A stretch of DNA of 46,248 nt, taken from Pseudomonadota bacterium (GTDB lineage Bacteria > Bdellovibrionota > UBA2428). Position 1 is the stretch's first letter; each line of letters starts with the position of its first letter. The notes below the pieces were generated by a model. The model did no database searches. It was not told where the DNA came from and worked only from the letters and a program-made list of their open reading frames with translations. Location: contig JAGNHS010000021.1 of NCBI GenBank assembly GCA_018001635.1, positions 1 through 46,248 of the forward strand, given 5' to 3'. Positions 41,862 through 46,248 of the stretch are shown here, piece by piece. The position numbers were made by a program, and so were the translations under genes.

Positions 41862-42827
41862 ATGCCTAATATTATTCGGTTTTTTTTAGTGATTAGAAAT
41901 GCCGTTTTTCTTTTGATGGCCATTCAATCCCCCTTTATCATGAGTGCCGAACCCCTCATAAGTATTCAGGAATACCATGAATCCGGACATAATCTTAGCG
42001 TCGTAAGTATTTTCGAAAGAGAAACAACATTAAGCCCCTTGTTTAATTTGGCAAATCCGGAAGAAAGCTTTTCTAGAAAGTTAATCAACTATCTTAAAAA
42101 TTGGGTGCCCGAAACTTATATTAAATTAGGGCTCGTTCAAAGAGAAGGCGTCGTTCACAAAGCCCTTCTCAATGAAGAACAATTAGACGACGATCGCTCG
42201 ACCATAATTTTCATTTGTGAAGAAAATGACTTATCAAAAATAAGAGCCATGGTGAGATTCTCTAGGAGAGGAATATCCATGCGAAGCACTTTTCTTCCTA
42301 TGAAGTTAAGAAATCCCCTCGACAGTCCTGAATTCCCTTTTGAAGCAGGTGAAATAAAAAATTTCTTCCATCTACCTGATGGACCCATTTCATACATGAA
42401 TCTATTGCTTTGGAAAGTTATTCAATCCGGATCTCTAGACGAAAGCTTTCAATCTCTTTTTCTAGATGGATTGCATATTTACGGCAGACCCACCCTTTTT
42501 ACTGTAGAAACTTATTTAAAAGCCGCAAAAAATTTCAGAAGATTATTAAATTTTGAAGATGTGCCACAAGCCACCTTGAGCAACGATGATTTTGGGATTT
42601 ACCTATACGCTCAAAGTGCAGCTCTAAAAGAAAGCATCAAAACGCGAATAGCTCCAAGCTTTTCACTAAGCCCTCAAAACAATCTTCCTATAAAAGTCAC
42701 ATCACTTCAAAGTATTACGTGGAAAGGACTAGAAAGTTTTCCGGGAAGCACAAAACTATGCGAGCACAGCATCAGTGATTTAAAGCTCCCCTTTTATATA
42801 AAAATCGGAGATAATACACCCAAATGA
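41862..42827 (+). CDS. Exported protein of unknown function, coupled to a TetR regulator
   Basis: The 321 residues start with a hydrophobic segment (IIRFFLVIRNAVFLLMAIQSPFIMSA-E) read as a signal peptide. The mature part has a mixed alpha/beta pattern: STIIFICEENDLSKIRAMVRFSRR, then FEAGEIKNFFHLPDG, a layout that faintly resembles GNAT-type folds. I do not assign it. Its stop overlaps the ATG of the TetR gene by 4 bp. No Shine-Dalgarno is visible. Confidence 0.7.
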   Translation: MPNIIRFFLVIRNAVFLLMAIQSPFIMSAEPLISIQEYHESGHNLSVVSIFERETTLSPLFNLANPEESFSRKLINYLKNWVPETYIKLGLVQREGVVHKALLNEEQLDDDRSTIIFICEENDLSKIRAMVRFSRRGISMRSTFLPMKLRNPLDSPEFPFEAGEIKNFFHLPDGPISYMNLLLWKVIQSGSLDESFQSLFLDGLHIYGRPTLFTVETYLKAAKNFRRLLNFEDVPQATLSNDDFGIYLYAQSAALKESIKTRIAPSFSLSPQNNLPIKVTSLQSITWKGLESFPGSTKLCEHSISDLKLPFYIKIGDNTPK

Positions 42828-43495
42828 AAGCACCCAAGAATTTAGATACGCTCACATATGAATTACTCTCTCCGAAAATGACCAAGGGCCAAGAACGTAA
42901 AATTGAAATTATAAAATCGGCCATCAAAATTATCGCAACTAAGGGAATCGAAGAAACTAGTTTTGAATCTATTGGTAAGCCGATTAAAATGTCGAAAACC
43001 CATGTGGCCTATCATTTCAAAAATAAAGAAGACATTATTTTTAAAGCTATTGAATACATCATTAACCAAGGACAAACTTTAACGGCTCAAAAAGTTTTAA
43101 AAGCCGCCCCTAACACCCAAGAACAAATAGCAGCCATTATAGATTCAGCTTTTGAATGGGCTCTTAAATATCCTGATGCCATGGGAGTTTACTTGCTATT
43201 TTTTTATTACAGTCGAATTCACGAAAATTATCGTGAACTTCAGGAGAAAATTAGAAACACTGGTCTCGAAAGACTTGATTCCATATTAAAAGGAAACCCC
43301 AAGCTTTCCAGTGAAGATTCTGCTGAATCTCGCCAAAAACTGGCCGCAACCATTCAATCCCTCATAGCAGGATCACTCATGTATTTATTTACAACTGAAA
43401 AAAAACCCAGCCCTGATAGTTCCGATAAAATTTTAAAGATTTGTAAGCAACAAATTCAAAACCTTTTAAGTGCTGAAACAAATCATTCTCACTAA
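42824..43495 (+). CDS. TetR/AcrR-family transcriptional regulator
   Basis: The 223 residues have a TetR HTH at about 25-75: RKIEIIKSAIKIIATKGIEE, then TSFESIGKPIKMSKTHVAYHFKNKEDIIFKAI with the typical YHF-NKE end. A C-terminal ligand/dimer region of helices follows (ALKYPDAMGVYLLFFYYSRIHENY). It is translationally coupled to the exported protein gene before it. The 9-bp direct repeats at 41820-41846 are a candidate binding site. Confidence 0.9.
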   Translation: MKAPKNLDTLTYELLSPKMTKGQERKIEIIKSAIKIIATKGIEETSFESIGKPIKMSKTHVAYHFKNKEDIIFKAIEYIINQGQTLTAQKVLKAAPNTQEQIAAIIDSAFEWALKYPDAMGVYLLFFYYSRIHENYRELQEKIRNTGLERLDSILKGNPKLSSEDSAESRQKLAATIQSLIAGSLMYLFTTEKKPSPDSSDKILKICKQQIQNLLSAETNHSH

Positions 43496-43513
43496 TTTTA
43501 TTTATTTTAAGTT

Positions 43514-46248
43514 TTACAACAAATTCAATGAGCACCAAAAGCGACCTAGTAAAAGAGCCTCACCAGAAGGCATCTCAATAACCCGTGCGACATCCACTCG
43601 CAGTTCTTCAATTTTTTCCAAACGAACTGGCTTTATAGCATTCATCATTTGGTTGAGCTCGCGAAGAGAATTGAGACGATGAACGACTCGAACCCTCAAG
43701 GATTCGAAGCGCTGTCTAAAATCCATAAAACCTGGCAAAGTAGATTCATCTTCAGCCATGAGTGATAGTTGATGAGTGTATTTTAATTTTAAAATATCAA
43801 ACTCAAGCCTTCTCATTTCCTCAAGGGATTTATCAAAATCACTTTCAATCCACGCTAATGACTGCTTAAAGACACGATCGGCCTTAGGATGTCGAACTCG
43901 TTTGGATAAATATTCTCGAGCTCTATTAAAGCCTTGCTCGAGACTATCAAAATACTTTTTTTGTAGCGCTCGGAAACTCAGCACTTCAAAATACAAGTTA
44001 CCCTTCTGTTCAGTATCATTTTCTAAATTGGGTAACAGTTTAAACGAATTATCATCCTGAGAAATTTCGCCAGTCTTCTCTGGCAACTTAAAGACTTCTC
44101 CTAAAGAAACTAAATAAGACTCAGCCGCATTTTCAATCCATTGCCTACTCAAAGTCTTCGAAGAAACTTTTGAAATATCACTCGTTAAAAATAATTGTGA
44201 ATCTTTAAATTCCAAGAGGTCTTCACCATAATAAGTTAATTTAAAATTTCTAAAAAAGTCTGGGAAATCCTTTTGAAGATTGATGAGTGAAAATTTCAAT
44301 CTCAGAATCACATTGTCACGAATTTGATTGTTTTTTAAATTAGCTTTTATTCCAGGATAAGAAGACACCATCAAATCTATAAACTTTCCCCAAAATAATT
44401 CTTGCTTAAGCCAATCAGGTTTTATCTCCAAAAATCTTCTTAACAAATAAAAATCTGAGACTAGATCACCCAAAATATCTTGTGATTGAAGGTCCATATT
44501 GAGTATGAAACGTTCCGAGCGTAGCTTAATTTCTTCATAATGCGCTCGCTCAACATCACTCAAAGAGGAAAGCAACTCTATTGGTAAGCGAGCTAAATAC
44601 AAACGCTTAAAATAGCGTCTTCCCAAAAAAAGCTCGAGACTAAGAGCAGAACTTTGATTTTCATAAACCGCCGCATTTAATAAATAGGCATAGAGAGCTT
44701 GGTCTTTGTTGGAAATTTTCTTTATATATTTTGAAAGTTCTTTATTTTCCAACATGGCCACCAATTCATTGGTGCTCACATTTAAATCAAACCAGCGCAC
44801 TCGACGATCATCCCAATTTCTAAGAAGCAAAGGAAGAAATCTAGGTAATCGACTCTTCACAATATGATACTCGACAGGCGCCCCGCCCAAGCCAAGAAGA
44901 TCTCTCAATTTAACTCTAATTTGAATGGCCTCTGGGTCTCCTCGCATCAATCGATTTCTATAACTCGTGAGAGATTTATAAGTTTCAAGATCACCCGCCA
45001 ATCGACGGCGTTCAGCAATTTTTCGATACAAATTCCAAACAACAAAACCTCCACCCACTATAATTTCATTAGGATGAAAAAAGGGAAGAGCCATTAACCC
45101 TTCTGGACCAAACCAATGAGTTAAAAACACGGGCCCGAGAGTGATTTCCAACACTTCAAACAATAAAAACACAGCCGCAAAGTTTTTTACTTTGTATTCT
45201 TTTGATATCTCTCTGATCTTTTCACCAATAAGATGGATTTGTTTTAATTCTTTAAGATAAGAAAATACATGTTCAGCCACACCCATAAACATTCGGGTGG
45301 CCAAATTTTTATTTTTTTCTAACTTTATATTCTCCTGAGCCAGATTTAAAAGCTCTTTAGTTAAACGCCTTAATTCTACTTCATCATCAAATTCTAACTC
45401 GGTCCCTCGAGATCTTTGAAGACGCTTAAACAACCATGCAATATAAACATTAAGATTACGCTCCGATAAAACGTTAAAAGATCCCTTTGATTGAAAAAAC
45501 CCCTTCTCAACACACTCTTTAAAAACACTGGGCTGCAAACCCTGCTGAGCATGCTCATGATCTCCTAACTCAGATAACGAGGCTCGATTTTTTGAGGAAC
45601 TATCTCCCAACGAAGGGATATCAATGATGTAAATATTCGGCTTTGAAGAATCCTTATTCTTATAAATATGCATACGCTCTTCGGCATCAAAGGAATAATT
45701 ATAATTTTCTAAAAACTCGTCAGGGAAATGCCCTCTAAGTGGATTCTCAACTCCAAATAAAATATTTTGCTCTGAATTTTTTACATCTGAACGACTTATT
45801 ACAACCCAATGAGAAGAATCAAAAAGTTCTCGCCACTCAGGGGTCCACGTTGGAACGCTAGCAAAACTATCTCCCCCAGAAACCCAAAAAAGATTTTTAG
45901 CCCCACCCGACGCAGTCGATAAATAATTCAAAGTTTTAAGTGTGTTTTCTTTGTTTTGAGTTTTAATGTCATAATCATCTACTAAAACTTCAAAATGCTT
46001 TTCCTGAGGCCCCACCCATTTTGAATGACCTTTAGATATTTTTCGAAATTCCCTAAAATGAACGGAATTCAATTCTAAAATTTCATCTAACTTTTCAACA
46101 GCCAACTGACTTAAACCCAAACTCACTTCCGCTGGAGCCGCAGATGCTTTATAAGGCATTGTCACTAAAAGACGTCCCTGAGAGATATTAAATCGAGCCA
46201 TAAGACTCGTGAGAATACTCATATGCTCAATAGTGGGCGGACTAAAGC
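43514..46248 (-). CDS. Very large protein: NadD/NMNAT-like nucleotidyltransferase domain plus about 650-residue membrane-associated C-terminal part (5' end beyond window)
   Basis: The frame is open to the window edge: before the ATG at 46222 it reads FSPPTIEH, so the gene begins outside. FSPPTIEHMSIL is the nucleotidyltransferase (H/T)xGH-type motif. Further on, NKENTLKTLNYL and LFWVSGGDSFASVPTWTPEW with RELFDSSHWVVISR match NadD in order. After about residue 200 (counted from that ATG) the protein departs from NadD: charged helices, then a hydrophobic region of probably two membrane segments (about 345-400: FAAVFLLFEVLEITLGPVFL, IIVGGGFVVWNLY) and a long helical tail. NadD proteins are about 200 residues, so this is a large fusion. 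No domain recognised in the tail. Confidence 0.75.
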   Translation of the reverse strand, partial: FSPPTIEHMSILTSLMARFNISQGRLLVTMPYKASAAPAEVSLGLSQLAVEKLDEILELNSVHFREFRKISKGHSKWVGPQEKHFEVLVDDYDIKTQNKENTLKTLNYLSTASGGAKNLFWVSGGDSFASVPTWTPEWRELFDSSHWVVISRSDVKNSEQNILFGVENPLRGHFPDEFLENYNYSFDAEERMHIYKNKDSSKPNIYIIDIPSLGDSSSKNRASLSELGDHEHAQQGLQPSVFKECVEKGFFQSKGSFNVLSERNLNVYIAWLFKRLQRSRGTELEFDDEVELRRLTKELLNLAQENIKLEKNKNLATRMFMGVAEHVFSYLKELKQIHLIGEKIREISKEYKVKNFAAVFLLFEVLEITLGPVFLTHWFGPEGLMALPFFHPNEIIVGGGFVVWNLYRKIAERRRLAGDLETYKSLTSYRNRLMRGDPEAIQIRVKLRDLLGLGGAPVEYHIVKSRLPRFLPLLLRNWDDRRVRWFDLNVSTNELVAMLENKELSKYIKKISNKDQALYAYLLNAAVYENQSSALSLELFLGRRYFKRLYLARLPIELLSSLSDVERAHYEEIKLRSERFILNMDLQSQDILGDLVSDFYLLRRFLEIKPDWLKQELFWGKFIDLMVSSYPGIKANLKNNQIRDNVILRLKFSLINLQKDFPDFFRNFKLTYYGEDLLEFKDSQLFLTSDISKVSSKTLSRQWIENAAESYLVSLGEVFKLPEKTGEISQDDNSFKLLPNLENDTEQKGNLYFEVLSFRALQKKYFDSLEQGFNRAREYLSKRVRHPKADRVFKQSLAWIESDFDKSLEEMRRLEFDILKLKYTHQLSLMAEDESTLPGFMDFRQRFESLRVRVVHRLNSLRELNQMMNAIKPVRLEKIEELRVDVARVIEMPSGEALLLGRFWCSLNLL

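Overview
The window is a gene-dense, AT-rich bacterial chromosome segment of 46,248 bp. Coding is on both strands and intergenic gaps are short. The short flagellin of the 'MGLRINTNVPAINGQRNL' type, the many exported proteins with no recognisable function, and the mix of Tsp protease, YkgJ-type and ABC1-kinase genes suggest a Gram-negative bacterium of the Bdellovibrionota (Bdellovibrio-like predators and relatives). That placement is inferred from gene style; the window contains no rRNA or other decisive marker.

Left part (1-8 kb): two tandem paralogues of an unknown exported protein, then a long inverted repeat that runs up to the start codon of acs (acetyl-CoA synthetase), which is followed by a UbiB-type kinase. 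A flagellin gene with a long structured leader comes next. A 147-bp element with inverted termini, an alpha/beta hydrolase and two small exported proteins follow.

Metabolic core (8-19 kb): an XRE-type regulator with clustered dyad sites, a GNAT protein and ilvE. A divergent module follows, consisting of a GbsR-type regulator plus ABC1 kinase facing a TIGR01777-SRPBCC fusion across a perfect 18+18 bp palindrome. A six-gene minus-strand operon runs engB, SurA-N-like protein, rimI-like, pyrK, pyrD, outer-membrane beta-barrel.

Centre (19-33 kb): an Aat-type aminoacyl-tRNA-protein transferase domain that appears to carry a signal peptide and a C-terminal extension, a two-component system, a PsiF-like small protein, a lipoprotein, cutA, xth, a Tsp/Prc protease followed by an exported CxxCH protein, two exported proteins of unknown function, rnhA with a C-terminal hybrid-binding-like domain, and an OsmC protein.

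Accessory stretch (33-37.5 kb): a well-terminated structured small RNA containing a perfect Shine-Dalgarno and a 17-codon ORF, tRNA-Ser(GCU), a two-repeat exported protein under a consensus promoter, a second structured RNA region, a kinase-like gene interrupted by an in-frame TGA, an array of TGAGACT half-sites, a YkgJ-type cysteine-cluster protein and a papain-like peptidase whose signal peptide may be frameshifted.

Right part (37.5-46 kb): hemN, an exported Rossmann-like protein, an exported protein with a MAP3K TRAFs-binding-like segment, a divergent exported protein with a TetR regulator, and the 3' part of a very large protein that starts with a NadD/NMNAT-like nucleotidyltransferase domain and runs off the window edge.

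The leads I rate highest are the exported Aat-like enzyme, the giant NadD-like fusion, the TGA-interrupted kinase, the small RNA with a mini-ORF, the palindrome-controlled apparently leaderless promoter and the TGAGACT array.
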